Below, in pieces: positions 25,033 through 33,073 of a stretch of DNA of 64,000 bases. Made by a program: the position numbers and the translations under genes. This DNA is from Streptomyces spiroverticillatus (GTDB lineage: Bacteria > Actinomycetota > Actinomycetes > Streptomycetales > Streptomycetaceae). Every line of letters starts with the position of its first letter. The stretch's first letter is position 1. The stretch lies in contig BMUX01000010.1 in NCBI GenBank assembly GCA_014650415.1, positions 1-64,000 of the forward strand, read 5' to 3'. Under the pieces are notes generated by a model. It made no database searches, was not told the DNA's origin, and saw only the letters and a list, made by a program, of their open reading frames with translations.

Positions 25033-27846
25033 ATGATCGCCAGCCCGCTTCCCGACCTGGTCGGCCGGCAACGCGAGTGTGCGGCGCTCGACGACCTTCT
25101 GGCTGGGCTGAGCGACGGCGGGTCCCGCATCCTGGTGGTCCGCGGCGAGGCCGGCATGGGCAAGTCGGTGCTGCTGGAGTACGCGGCCGCCCAGGCGTCG
25201 CGAGTCAAGGTGACCTGGGCGCACGGCATCGAGGCGGACATGGAGCTGCCCTACGCCAGCCTGCACCAGGTGTGCACACCGTTCCTCGGCGAGCTGGACG
25301 ATCTCCCGGAACCTCAACGCGACGCGCTCCGGGTGGCGTTCGGCATGGCCGCAGGAGATCCCCCCGACCGTTTCCTCGTCGGGCTCGCCGTGCTGAGCCT
25401 GCTCACCCGGGCCTCCGAGACCCGGCCGGTGCTCGTTCTCGTCGACGACGCCCAGTGGCTGGACCAAGTGTCTCTGCAGACACTGGAGTTCGTGGCGCGC
25501 CGACTGCTCGCCGAGGCCGTCGCCATGGTGTTCTCGGTACGTGATCCCGAGGGCGGGGCCGCCCTCAGCGGGCTGCCGACCCTCCGGCTGGAAGGCCTGC
25601 ACACCACCGCGGCCGGACAGCTTCTGGAATCCGTCGTCGGCGGCCGCCTGGAAAAGCGGGTCCGGGACCGGTTCGTGACGGAGATGGACGGCAACCCGCT
25701 CGCGCTGCTCGAGTTCTCCCGCGGCCGTAGCGCCGCCGAACTGGCCTACGGACTCGACTCGTCGGCTCGGCCGGGCGCCTACGGGCCGGTCGCGAACCGC
25801 GTCGAACGCGACTTCGCAGGCCGCATCGGCTCCCTTCCGGCGGCGACCCGCACCCTGCTGCTGATCGCCGCGGCCGAACCGGTCGGTGACGCACGCCTGC
25901 TGGTGCGTGCGGCCGCCCGGCTGAAGATCGTCCCCTACGCGGCGCCCGCCAAGGCGGCCGGACTGATCGAGTTCGGGGAGTCCGTCAGGTTCCGGCATCC
26001 GCTGGTGCGTTCCGCCGTTTACCAGGGCGCCGCGCCCGAGGAACGCCGAGCGGTGCACCGGGCGCTGGCCGATGCCACGGACCCGGTGCTCGACCCCGAC
26101 CGGCGTGCCTGGCACGCCGCCCAGGCCACCGACGGGCCGGACGAGGACGTCGCCGCCGACCTCGAACAGGCCGCCGACCGGGCACGGCAGCGCGGCGGCA
26201 TCGCTGCTGAGGCGGTGCTGCTGGAGCGCGCGGCCGAGGCGACACCGGACGCGTGGGCGCGAGGCCGCCGGGCGCTCGCCGCTGCCGAGGCACACTTCTC
26301 CGCCGCAGCACCCGACCGGGCCACCGAACTCGCGACGGTGGCCGAACTGTGCCCCCTGAGCACGCTGGACCGCGCCCGCCTTGCACGCCTGCGGGCCCGG
26401 ATCCTCTTCGCCCGCAGCCGCAGCGACGAGGCGGCACCGCTGCTGCTGGAGGCCGCCGCGCAGTTCACCGCCGCGGGATCGCCGCTGGCGCGCGAGACCT
26501 ACCTGGAAGCGATCAGCGCGACCATCTTCGCCGGCCGCGTCCACGGCCCGACCGGCGCCCGCGCGGCAGCGATCGCCGCCCGCAACTCGGGGGCGCCGCG
26601 CTCCGGTTCGGCAGCCGCCGACCGTCTCCTCGACGGCGTCGCCGCGTTGCTCGCGGACGGGTCCGAGACCGGAGTCCCGGCCCTGCGCAGCGCGCTGGAC
26701 CTGCTCGTGCACGAGGAACTCGGCACTCGCGAAGCGGTCATGCGGTGGCTGCTGCTGGTCCCGGTCGCACTGGAGGCGCTCATTCACTACGCCTGGGACC
26801 TGCACGCCTGGGACGCATTGTCGGGCCGGGCAGTGCGCCTGGCCCGCGACGTCGGAGCGCTCGGCGCTCTGCCTCCGGCCCTCATCTACGCCGGCGGAGT
26901 GCACATCCACTACGGAGACTTCGCCGAGGCCGACCGGATGATCGACGAGGCCGACGCGCTCACCGCGGCAACGGGTCACGCCCCGCACAAGTACGCGACC
27001 CTGGTCCTGGCCGCGTGGCGGGGCGAGGCGGAGGTCGCCGCAGGCATCATCGACGAGGCCAGACAGCGGGCCGAACAGACCGGCGAGGTTTCCCTGTTGG
27101 GCGCCACTGGCTACATCCAAGGAGTGCTCTTCAACGGCCTCGGCCGCTACGAGGAGGCGCTGGAAGCCGCCCGTAGGGGCATCGAGCACGATGGATTCAA
27201 CTTCACGGGCCTGTCGTTGGTGGAGCACGTCGAGGCCGCCACCCGCTGCGGTGAACTCGACCAGGCCCGCGCCTCGCTGGCCCGGCTCACCGAGCTCACC
27301 CGGTCCGCCGACTCCGGATGGGCACGTGGCGCCGCCGCCCGCGCCCAGGCCCTCCTCGCCGAAGGCGACGCCGCCGACCGGCTCTACCGCACCGCGGTCG
27401 AGGAGTTCAAGCGCGGAGGTGTGGCCGTGGAGGTGGCACGCACGCACCTGCTGTACGGCGAATGGCTGCGCAGAGGCCAGCGCCGCTCGTCGGCCCGTGA
27501 ACACCTGCGTACAGCGCACGACATGTTCGACGGCATGCGTGCGCACGCCTTCGCCGAGCGGGCTCGCCGGGAGCTGCTCGCCACCGGCGAGCACGTCAGC
27601 GCGCGGGAGGACGGGCCCACGAGCACCCTGACTCCCCAGGAGTTCCAGGTCGCCGCGCTCGCGGCCGACGGCATGACGAACGCGAAGATCGGCGCGGAGC
27701 TGTTCATCAGTCCGCACACCGTGGAGTGGCACCTGCGCAAGGTGTACATGAAGCTCGGCATCAACTCACGTCGCGCGCTGCCCGGAGCCCTGGGGGACGC
27801 CCCGGCCGATGACCTCCACCACGGAGACACGAAGCGGACCGCCTGA
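25033..27846 (+). CDS. LAL-type LuxR regulator 3
   Basis: A 937-residue LAL regulator. ATG 25033 (MIASPLPDLVGRQRECAALDD) follows GAGGAG. Walker A is GEAGMGKSVLL, Walker B is LVLVDDAQWLD, and the C-terminal LuxR HTH is LTPQEFQVAALAADGMTNAK followed by ISPHTVEWHLRKVYMKLGI. An in-frame extension upstream to 24469 runs through the inverted repeat and is not believed. It is co-directional with the ECF sigma gene 186 bp downstream. It has the same architecture as LAL 1 and LAL 2. Confidence 0.94.
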   Translation: MIASPLPDLVGRQRECAALDDLLAGLSDGGSRILVVRGEAGMGKSVLLEYAAAQASRVKVTWAHGIEADMELPYASLHQVCTPFLGELDDLPEPQRDALRVAFGMAAGDPPDRFLVGLAVLSLLTRASETRPVLVLVDDAQWLDQVSLQTLEFVARRLLAEAVAMVFSVRDPEGGAALSGLPTLRLEGLHTTAAGQLLESVVGGRLEKRVRDRFVTEMDGNPLALLEFSRGRSAAELAYGLDSSARPGAYGPVANRVERDFAGRIGSLPAATRTLLLIAAAEPVGDARLLVRAAARLKIVPYAAPAKAAGLIEFGESVRFRHPLVRSAVYQGAAPEERRAVHRALADATDPVLDPDRRAWHAAQATDGPDEDVAADLEQAADRARQRGGIAAEAVLLERAAEATPDAWARGRRALAAAEAHFSAAAPDRATELATVAELCPLSTLDRARLARLRARILFARSRSDEAAPLLLEAAAQFTAAGSPLARETYLEAISATIFAGRVHGPTGARAAAIAARNSGAPRSGSAAADRLLDGVAALLADGSETGVPALRSALDLLVHEELGTREAVMRWLLLVPVALEALIHYAWDLHAWDALSGRAVRLARDVGALGALPPALIYAGGVHIHYGDFAEADRMIDEADALTAATGHAPHKYATLVLAAWRGEAEVAAGIIDEARQRAEQTGEVSLLGATGYIQGVLFNGLGRYEEALEAARRGIEHDGFNFTGLSLVEHVEAATRCGELDQARASLARLTELTRSADSGWARGAAARAQALLAEGDAADRLYRTAVEEFKRGGVAVEVARTHLLYGEWLRRGQRRSSAREHLRTAHDMFDGMRAHAFAERARRELLATGEHVSAREDGPTSTLTPQEFQVAALAADGMTNAKIGAELFISPHTVEWHLRKVYMKLGINSRRALPGALGDAPADDLHHGDTKRTA

Positions 27847-28032
27847 CGTCGGCCGCGCGGGCCCCACGGTCTTGACCACGGGTTCTTACGGGGCACCCAC
27901 GGGTTTTGACGCGCGGCCCACGGGGGGCCCACGGACTCCACCACGGGAAGCAAGGGCGCGGGGGCAGGTGCCCCGGGGCCAGGGTGGAACCACGCTCTTG
28001 ACGGGCGTCTTTCCACGATGAGGAGTTCCCCC

Positions 28033-28752
28033 ATGCACGCGACCGGCCCGCAGACGACGACCGATCCCTCGATTGTCCGGTCGGCCCTCGGCGACGACAT
28101 GGACGCTGCCCTCGACACCTTCCTGGCCGAGCGGACACGGCTCTTCCGCATCGCCCGCCGCATTCTCGGCGACGCTGCCGGGGCTGAGGACGTGGTCCAG
28201 GAGGTGTGGTTGCGTTGGCAGCTCACCCAGCGCGCTCAGATCGACAGTCCGGCCGCGTTCCTGGTGACGGCCACGACCCGGCTGGCCATCAATGTCGTCC
28301 GCTCCGCCCGGCATCGCCACGAAGTCCCGGTCGAACCGCAGTTGGCGGACTTCGGTGACCGGGCCGCGCTGGACCCCGTCGTCAGCGTCGAGCGGACCGT
28401 TGCGGTCGAGCGGGCCCTGGCCCTGCTCATGGCGCGGCTGACACCGGACCGGCTGGCCGCCTACGTACTGCGCAAGGGGTTCGGCTACGCCTATGCCGAA
28501 CTGGCGGGGCTGCTGCGGATCAGCGCTCCGAACGCACGCGTGGTGGTCCACCGGGCGCAGGCCCGGCTGGAGTCCGGCCGGGAGCGCCCGGTTTCTGCCG
28601 AGTCGCACCGCCGCCTCGCCACCGCGTTCCGGGCAGCCGCGCACACCGGCGACCTGGACGGTCTGGTGAAGGTGCTCATCCTCGAAGGCCAGGTGCACCG
28701 TATGCCGTCGGCTCCCAGCCCCGCTGCCCGGCCCGTCCGGCACGCCGCGTGA
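28033..28752 (+). CDS. ECF sigma factor, ECF41-like with C-terminal domain nearly lost
   Basis: A 239-residue sigma factor. Region 2 is FLAERTRLFRIARRILGDA then AEDVVQEVWLRW (about residues 20-70). Region 4 is ALLMARLTPDRLAAYVLRKG, YAYAELAGLLRISAPNARVV and HRAQARL (about 130-185). After it, SHRRLATAFRAAAHTGDLDGL resembles the linker and first helix of the SnoaL-like domain fused to ECF41/SigJ sigma factors, but the protein then ends in a Pro/Ala-rich tail about 30 residues on; ECF41 proteins are usually near 300 residues. Start ATG 28033 follows GAGGAG. No anti-sigma gene is adjacent. In the ECF41 group the C-terminal domain controls activity, so truncation may alter it. I propose that this protein, or a relative elsewhere, reads the TGTCACA-N16-GGTC sites. 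Confidence 0.88.
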   Translation: MHATGPQTTTDPSIVRSALGDDMDAALDTFLAERTRLFRIARRILGDAAGAEDVVQEVWLRWQLTQRAQIDSPAAFLVTATTRLAINVVRSARHRHEVPVEPQLADFGDRAALDPVVSVERTVAVERALALLMARLTPDRLAAYVLRKGFGYAYAELAGLLRISAPNARVVVHRAQARLESGRERPVSAESHRRLATAFRAAAHTGDLDGLVKVLILEGQVHRMPSAPSPAARPVRHAA

Positions 28753-28827
28753 CAAGTCGTTGACGAGGTCACATCGTTCAGCCGCGCTGCACCACGTCTC
28801 TCGGCCGACACCGGGGGACGTCAACCC

Positions 28828-28846
28828 GGTCCCACTGTCTGGGACC
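28828..28846. promoter_or_regulatory. Dyad GGTCCCA-N5-TGGGACC
   Basis: A perfect 7-bp dyad with a 5-nt centre, ending 7 bp before the TGTCACA of the adjacent ECF41-like promoter. Its position suggests an operator or activator site over that promoter, though it could also be a hairpin. Confidence 0.4.
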
Positions 28847-28852
28847 GCGCGG

Positions 28853-28879
28853 TGTCACACATCGGGCACCGGATCGGTC
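28853..28879 (+). promoter_or_regulatory. ECF41-like promoter upstream of NmrA-like pseudogene
   Basis: TGTCACA (28853-28859), 16 nt, GGTC (28876-28879), preceded by C. It lies 47 bp upstream of ATG 28927 and 101 bp downstream of the sigma gene stop. Sigma gene followed by an oxidoreductase gene with such a promoter is the classical ECF41 arrangement. Confidence 0.8.
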
Positions 28880-28926
28880 AGATCCCTCAACCGACCCCCC
28901 GAGGCCGGTCGGAGGAGGTTGTGGCA

Positions 28927-29430
28927 ATGAAGGTCGTGGTGGTCGACGACGGCGGACTGATGGGCGTCGAGACAGCCCTGGGGGTCAGGGACCACGGGCA
29001 AGAGGTGGGGATGGTCCAGGCGCCCAGGGGGCTCGACTCCCTCACACCGAAGGAGTTCGCCGATGCCCTGAACGGCTGTGCGGTGGTGATCGATCCTGCC
29101 CATCCGCCGTCCCAGGCCACCGGCACGGTCCCCACGAGGGACGGCCGGGTACGGGACGACACCGGCCACCTCCTGCGTACCGCGATCGCCGCCGGAGTAC
29201 GACAGCACGTGTGCCTCTCCGCGGTCGGCGTTGGCCGGGTACGGGCTGAGGGCGCTTTCCGGGCGGTGTACGCACGGGAAGCGATGATCGAGCGTTCCGG
29301 CATCTCTTGATCCATCCTCCGCAGCACCCACTTGTTCGAGGCCGCCGAGGACATCGCGGACACGGCCGCCGAGAACGGAGTCGTCCACCGGGACGCGGAG
29401 CCCTCGTGCGGGCCGACGCACATGTCGACG
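28927..29430 (+). pseudogene. NmrA-like/SDR oxidoreductase with premature stop
   Basis: ATG 28927 begins MKVVVVDDGGLMGVETALGV, a Rossmann start whose glycine motif has degenerated (DGGLMG for GxTGxxG). It continues with VVIDPAHPPSQ, HLLRTAIAAGVRQHVCLSAV and AREAMIERSGIS, then an in-frame TGA at 29308-29310. The same frame continues SILRSTHLFEAAEDIADTA, the normal family sequence after ERSGIPYSILR. One nonsense mutation thus cuts the protein, and the sequence after about 29430 no longer matches. It is the probable ancestral partner oxidoreductase of the ECF sigma factor. Confidence 0.75.
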
Positions 29431-29489
29431 CCGGAATGCCGCATCTCATGTCTACTACGCGCCGTATGCGTGTGGAACCCGAAAGACAG

Positions 29490-29516
29490 TGTCACAGATG
29501 CATTGGCTCACCGGTC
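29490..29516 (+). promoter_or_regulatory. ECF41-like promoter upstream of VioB-like gene
   Basis: TGTCACA (29490-29496), 16 nt, GGTC (29513-29516), preceded by C. The next supported start on this strand is 140 bp downstream at 29657, so the mRNA would carry a leader of about 130 nt; no structure in it stands out to me. Confidence 0.72.
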
Positions 29517-29656
29517 AGTGGTTTGAACTCAGAGGGTGTGCCCGCACTGCCGGAGGCGACCGGACGACATCTCCGATCCCTGGTGACCGCGGTGTTCCGC
29601 CGGTGGCCGCCGCTTGGGCACCCCCTACGCCGACCAGTAGAAATGAGCTCGCGACC

Positions 29657-30724
29657 ATGCCCCACGACCAGCCCACCACGCTCGACGCCGCCGCGACCAC
29701 CGGCATCACGACCCTGGAAGACCTACGCAGGCATCTGCAGTGGGCGATCGAGATCGAGCACTCCACACTGCCGCCGTACCTGACGGCGCTCTACTCCCTC
29801 GATCCCGAACGCAACGCGGACGCGGCCCAGTTGTTGGCCGGTGTGTTCGTCGAGGAGATGATTCATCTGGCCCTGGTCGCGAACCTGTTGAACGCGGTCG
29901 GTGGCGAACCCCGCCTGGACACACCGCGGATGCTGCCGCAGCATCCGCGGACCATGCCGCACGCCGACCCTTCCATCGAGCTGTCGCTCCTGCCGTTCGG
30001 TAAGGAAGCCCTCGGGATGTTCCTCCGGCTGGAACAGCCCGCGCACCCCGGAGACCCGGCGGAAGGCGACCGCTACGAGACGATCGGGCAGTTCTACGAC
30101 GCGGTCGAGAAGGGCCTGAGGGGCCTGTGCACCGAACTGGGCGAGGCGCAGGTGTTCACCGGCGACCCCGCCCGGCAGGTCTCCGGCGGCCCGTTCGCCC
30201 ACACCGCAGGCCACCTTGCCCCCATCACCGACCTGAACACCGCACTCGCGGCGCTGGAGGAGATCGTCGAACAGGGGGAGGGCGCGGCACGCGCCGACGT
30301 CTGGGACGGGGACAAGGACCTGTTCCACCCCGATTCCAAGGCCGTCTCCCACTACTACCGGTTCCAGGAACTTGCCGAGGGGCGGCGCTATCAGCCAGGC
30401 GACACACCGGAATCCGGCCCCACGGGCGGCCCTGTGAACGTAGACCTGGACGGGGTCCGGCCCGTGCGCCCCAACCAGCGGGTGTCGGACCACCCCGAGG
30501 GCAGTGCGATCCGCATCGCGCAGGAGACGTTCAATCAGACCTACTGCAAGATGCTGCAGATGCTGGAGCAGGCATTCAACGGCAACCCGGCAATGCTGGG
30601 CATGTCCGTGGGCACGATGTACGCGGCCAAAGGACAGGCGCAGAGCCTGATGGCGATGCAGGACGACGACGGCCTGGCGGCCGGCCCGACCTTCGAGTAC
30701 GTAGCCCCCGAAGACCGGGTCTAG
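29657..30724 (+). CDS. VioB-type ferritin-like (iminophenyl-pyruvate dimer synthase domain) protein
   Basis: A 355-residue stand-alone member of the ferritin-like domain that forms part of VioB/RebD-type imine dimer synthases. Candidate diiron ligands are visible: Glu32/Glu34/His35 in WAIEIEHSTLPPYL and the Glu/His of VEEMIHLALVANLLNAVGGEP. Later HYYRFQELAEGRRYQPG and QTYCKMLQMLEQAF are typical of the family. It probably binds a metal pair and acts on an aromatic or amino-acid-derived metabolite, but stand-alone members have no settled function. The start at 29657 has only a weak RBS. It is convergent with LtrA, with a hairpin terminator between. Confidence 0.85.
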   Translation: MPHDQPTTLDAAATTGITTLEDLRRHLQWAIEIEHSTLPPYLTALYSLDPERNADAAQLLAGVFVEEMIHLALVANLLNAVGGEPRLDTPRMLPQHPRTMPHADPSIELSLLPFGKEALGMFLRLEQPAHPGDPAEGDRYETIGQFYDAVEKGLRGLCTELGEAQVFTGDPARQVSGGPFAHTAGHLAPITDLNTALAALEEIVEQGEGAARADVWDGDKDLFHPDSKAVSHYYRFQELAEGRRYQPGDTPESGPTGGPVNVDLDGVRPVRPNQRVSDHPEGSAIRIAQETFNQTYCKMLQMLEQAFNGNPAMLGMSVGTMYAAKGQAQSLMAMQDDDGLAAGPTFEYVAPEDRV

Positions 30725-30727
30725 CGC

Positions 30728-30753
30728 GCCCTGCCGACGATTCGCGGCAGGGC
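30728..30753. terminator. Bidirectional hairpin terminator
   Basis: GCCCTGCCG (30728-30736), an 8-nt loop and CGGCAGGGC (30745-30753) form a perfect 9-bp stem in the 61-bp gap between the convergent VioB-like and LtrA genes. It lacks a U tract, as many Streptomyces terminators do. Confidence 0.65.
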
Positions 30754-30785
30754 ACTGAGGGCGCTCCGAACGACGCGGGGCGCCC

Positions 30786-31964
30786 TCACACGTCGGAACC
30801 TTCGTACCGCACAACGAGGAGCAGGCCCGCGATGAGCAGGGAAGCGATGACACCGGTGCCGAGTACCGGGAACGGTGTGAACGTCGAGCACAGGACGGCC
30901 AGAGCTGCGACAGGCGGAAGAACGTTGCCCGCAGTGGACAACCGGGTGGCCCGCCGGTGCAGCAGCCACACACAGGTGACGAAGAGAGCGACCGGCACCG
31001 TGTAGGCGGCCGCGGCCTGGACGGCGGTGAGCGCACGGCTGCCGCCGGTGACGCGGGCTACGTTGACCGCGAGTGCCGCGCCGATCGCAGCCGCGGCAGC
31101 GAACACGACGTAGTGCCCGTAGCCCCACAGCATCGCCGTCCGCTGCGTTCTGAGTCGACGCGGCGCGTCCTGGGCGAAGTACAGCCACCACAGCGCGAAG
31201 ACGGTCAGCAGCCCGCCCAGTGCGACGGGCAGGACGGAGCCGAGCTTCTTGTGGGTGTCCAGAGCGGTGTCGACGGCGAGTGCGGCGGCGATGACGGACT
31301 CACCGAGGACGATCAGAGTGAACAGACCGTAGCGCTCGGCGATGTGCTGTGGATGCCAGGTGGTGCCCTCGGCACGCTCGGCCCAGACCGGCACCGCGAG
31401 TTCCAAGGCGGCGAGGACGGCGAACGTGACCGTCCCGCCGTCGACCGGAAGAGCCAGCCGCACCAGCCAGCCGACCTGGAGGAACAGGATGCCCGCGGCG
31501 TACCGCAGCGCGGAACACCGGCGTGCATGGTCCGTCCAGGCGGCGCGTAGCCACTGACTGACCATGGCCAGCCGCATCACCACGTAGCCCCACGTGATGA
31601 CGGTGAAGTCGCCGTGCTCCAGGGCCTCGGCGGTCCCGGCAGCCAGGACAAGGGCGCCGATGATCTGAAGTAGTGTCAGAAGCCGGTACGGGACGTCGTC
31701 CGTGTCGTAGGCCGAAGCGAACCAGGTGAAGTTCATCCAGGCCCACCAGATCGCGAAGAACACGAGGGCATACCCGAGCAGACCGGGCCCCGGACGACCT
31801 GAAGCCATCTCGTGCTCGAACGCCGACGACGCCTGTGCGACTGCGGCAACAAAGCAGAGGTCGAAGAACAACTCCAGCGCGCTGGCGGCTCGATGCTTCT
31901 CACCAGCGTGACGGGCAAGCATGGGCCGGTACATGGCAGAGAACGCGCTCGTGGACTGATTCAT
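30786..31964 (-). CDS. LtrA-family (low temperature requirement A) membrane protein
   Basis: A 392-residue integral membrane protein with about 10 hydrophobic segments. LtrA signatures are ALELFFDLCFVAAVAQ near the N-terminus, FFAIWWAWMNFTWFASAYDTDD, then YGLFTLIVLGESVIA. The family's function is not established. Start ATG 31964 (MNQSTSAFSAM) follows AGGA; the frame is open further to 32114, but that part has no membrane character. An ECF41-like promoter (32082-32108) lies 117 bp upstream, so it is predicted to be co-regulated with the RIP and redox genes. Confidence 0.88.
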   Translation of the reverse strand: MNQSTSAFSAMYRPMLARHAGEKHRAASALELFFDLCFVAAVAQASSAFEHEMASGRPGPGLLGYALVFFAIWWAWMNFTWFASAYDTDDVPYRLLTLLQIIGALVLAAGTAEALEHGDFTVITWGYVVMRLAMVSQWLRAAWTDHARRCSALRYAAGILFLQVGWLVRLALPVDGGTVTFAVLAALELAVPVWAERAEGTTWHPQHIAERYGLFTLIVLGESVIAAALAVDTALDTHKKLGSVLPVALGGLLTVFALWWLYFAQDAPRRLRTQRTAMLWGYGHYVVFAAAAAIGAALAVNVARVTGGSRALTAVQAAAAYTVPVALFVTCVWLLHRRATRLSTAGNVLPPVAALAVLCSTFTPFPVLGTGVIASLLIAGLLLVVRYEGSDV

Positions 31965-33073
31965 GACGTCCTGATCTCTCGGGCGGAACAGCATCGGAAA
32001 CGGCGGGCGAGGAGGGTGAGAGAGCCGCTGGCGACGAGAACCGTCCGAAGAGGGTTGTGCCGGCCGAGGCCCGCTGTCTACGACCGGACTCGGTGTGAAT
32101 CTGTGACAGACCATCGTCGGGTGACGGCATCTGGCGAGCCAACGTGATGACGCTGTACTGCCTCCAGGGCGTCGTGTGCGGTGTCGCCCTCACGGTTCAC
32201 CCCTGCGCACGCGTCCTGGCGACGTACGCGCAGCCACGGCCCGAACTGCTGTCGACCCTGGGCACGGGCTTGCCGCACCATGGCACGGCTGTTCATGAAA
32301 GCGTCCACGGACACAGGGCCTTGGTCCTCAACCTCCGCACCACGAGCCGGCCGCCGCGGACTGCCCCGGGCCCTTACACGACGCGCGCGAAGGGACGGGC
32401 TGAGCGGGTGTCTCTGCCGTGGCGGCCATGGGCTCATGGTCACGGACCTACAGGCGCGCAATGCAGTGGGTCAAGTGCGGGCGAACGGTTTGAGAGCCAA
32501 CACGCTGCGGGTGCGGGATCCGACTGCCAGGGCACCGGGACAGGCGGCGGCTGAGCCGCCTGTCGGGCCGTGTTCGTTGCCTTGCTGATCAATGTGGGCA
32601 GGGGTCGCAACGTGTCAACGGACAAGTCCAGTCGCATGTCCGGGGTGCGGGTGAAGAGCACCCGGGCGTCGGTTCCCCGCGACCCGCACCGCATCGTCTC
32701 GAACTTCTTCCGGATCGGGCTTGGGTACAACGACAGCCTTCTTGCCGGCCCCACAGGCTTCACCAGTTCAGGTGCGAACCCTGCGCACGAGGCCGTCATG
32801 GCCGGAACGGCCGTGCCAACGGCCGCTCCCGCCACCGCTGCCCCCGATATCGGCTGTGCCCGGACGCTCGCCCCACGTGGGTGCGCACGCCGCCCCGCCG
32901 GGCCCGCGCGCTGTCATCCGGCCGCGATCCAGCCGGCGTGCGGAGAACGACAGATGGTGACGGGTGATGAGGCGTCGGATCATCCAGCCAGAATCCAGCC
33001 ACGGGGATGCGGGACGGGTCCGCCCCGGAAGATGGCGGACCCGTGTGACCTGCTGGTTCGGCAATGCGACCGA
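31965..33073. other. 1.1-kb stretch without a supported gene
   Basis: Apart from the ECF41-like promoter at 32082-32108, I find no gene here that I can support. A minus-strand frame around 32560-32740 (TRTPDMRLDLSVDTLRPLP) looks somewhat protein-like but has no recognisable family, start or RBS. Codon bias is weak on both strands. The stretch coincides with the transition from the pseudogene-rich left half to the compact right half of the window. Confidence 0.5.
32082..32108 (-). promoter_or_regulatory. ECF41-like promoter of ltrA-like gene
   Basis: On the minus strand TGTCACA (32108-32102), 16 nt, GGTC (32085-32082), preceded by C. It lies 117 bp upstream of the ATG at 31964. Confidence 0.75.

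Noticed and set aside
32440..32835. 131-residue minus-strand frame as a gene
   Set aside because: One stretch looks protein-like, but there is no RBS, no credible start, no recognisable domain, and its ends are Pro/Ala-rich filler.
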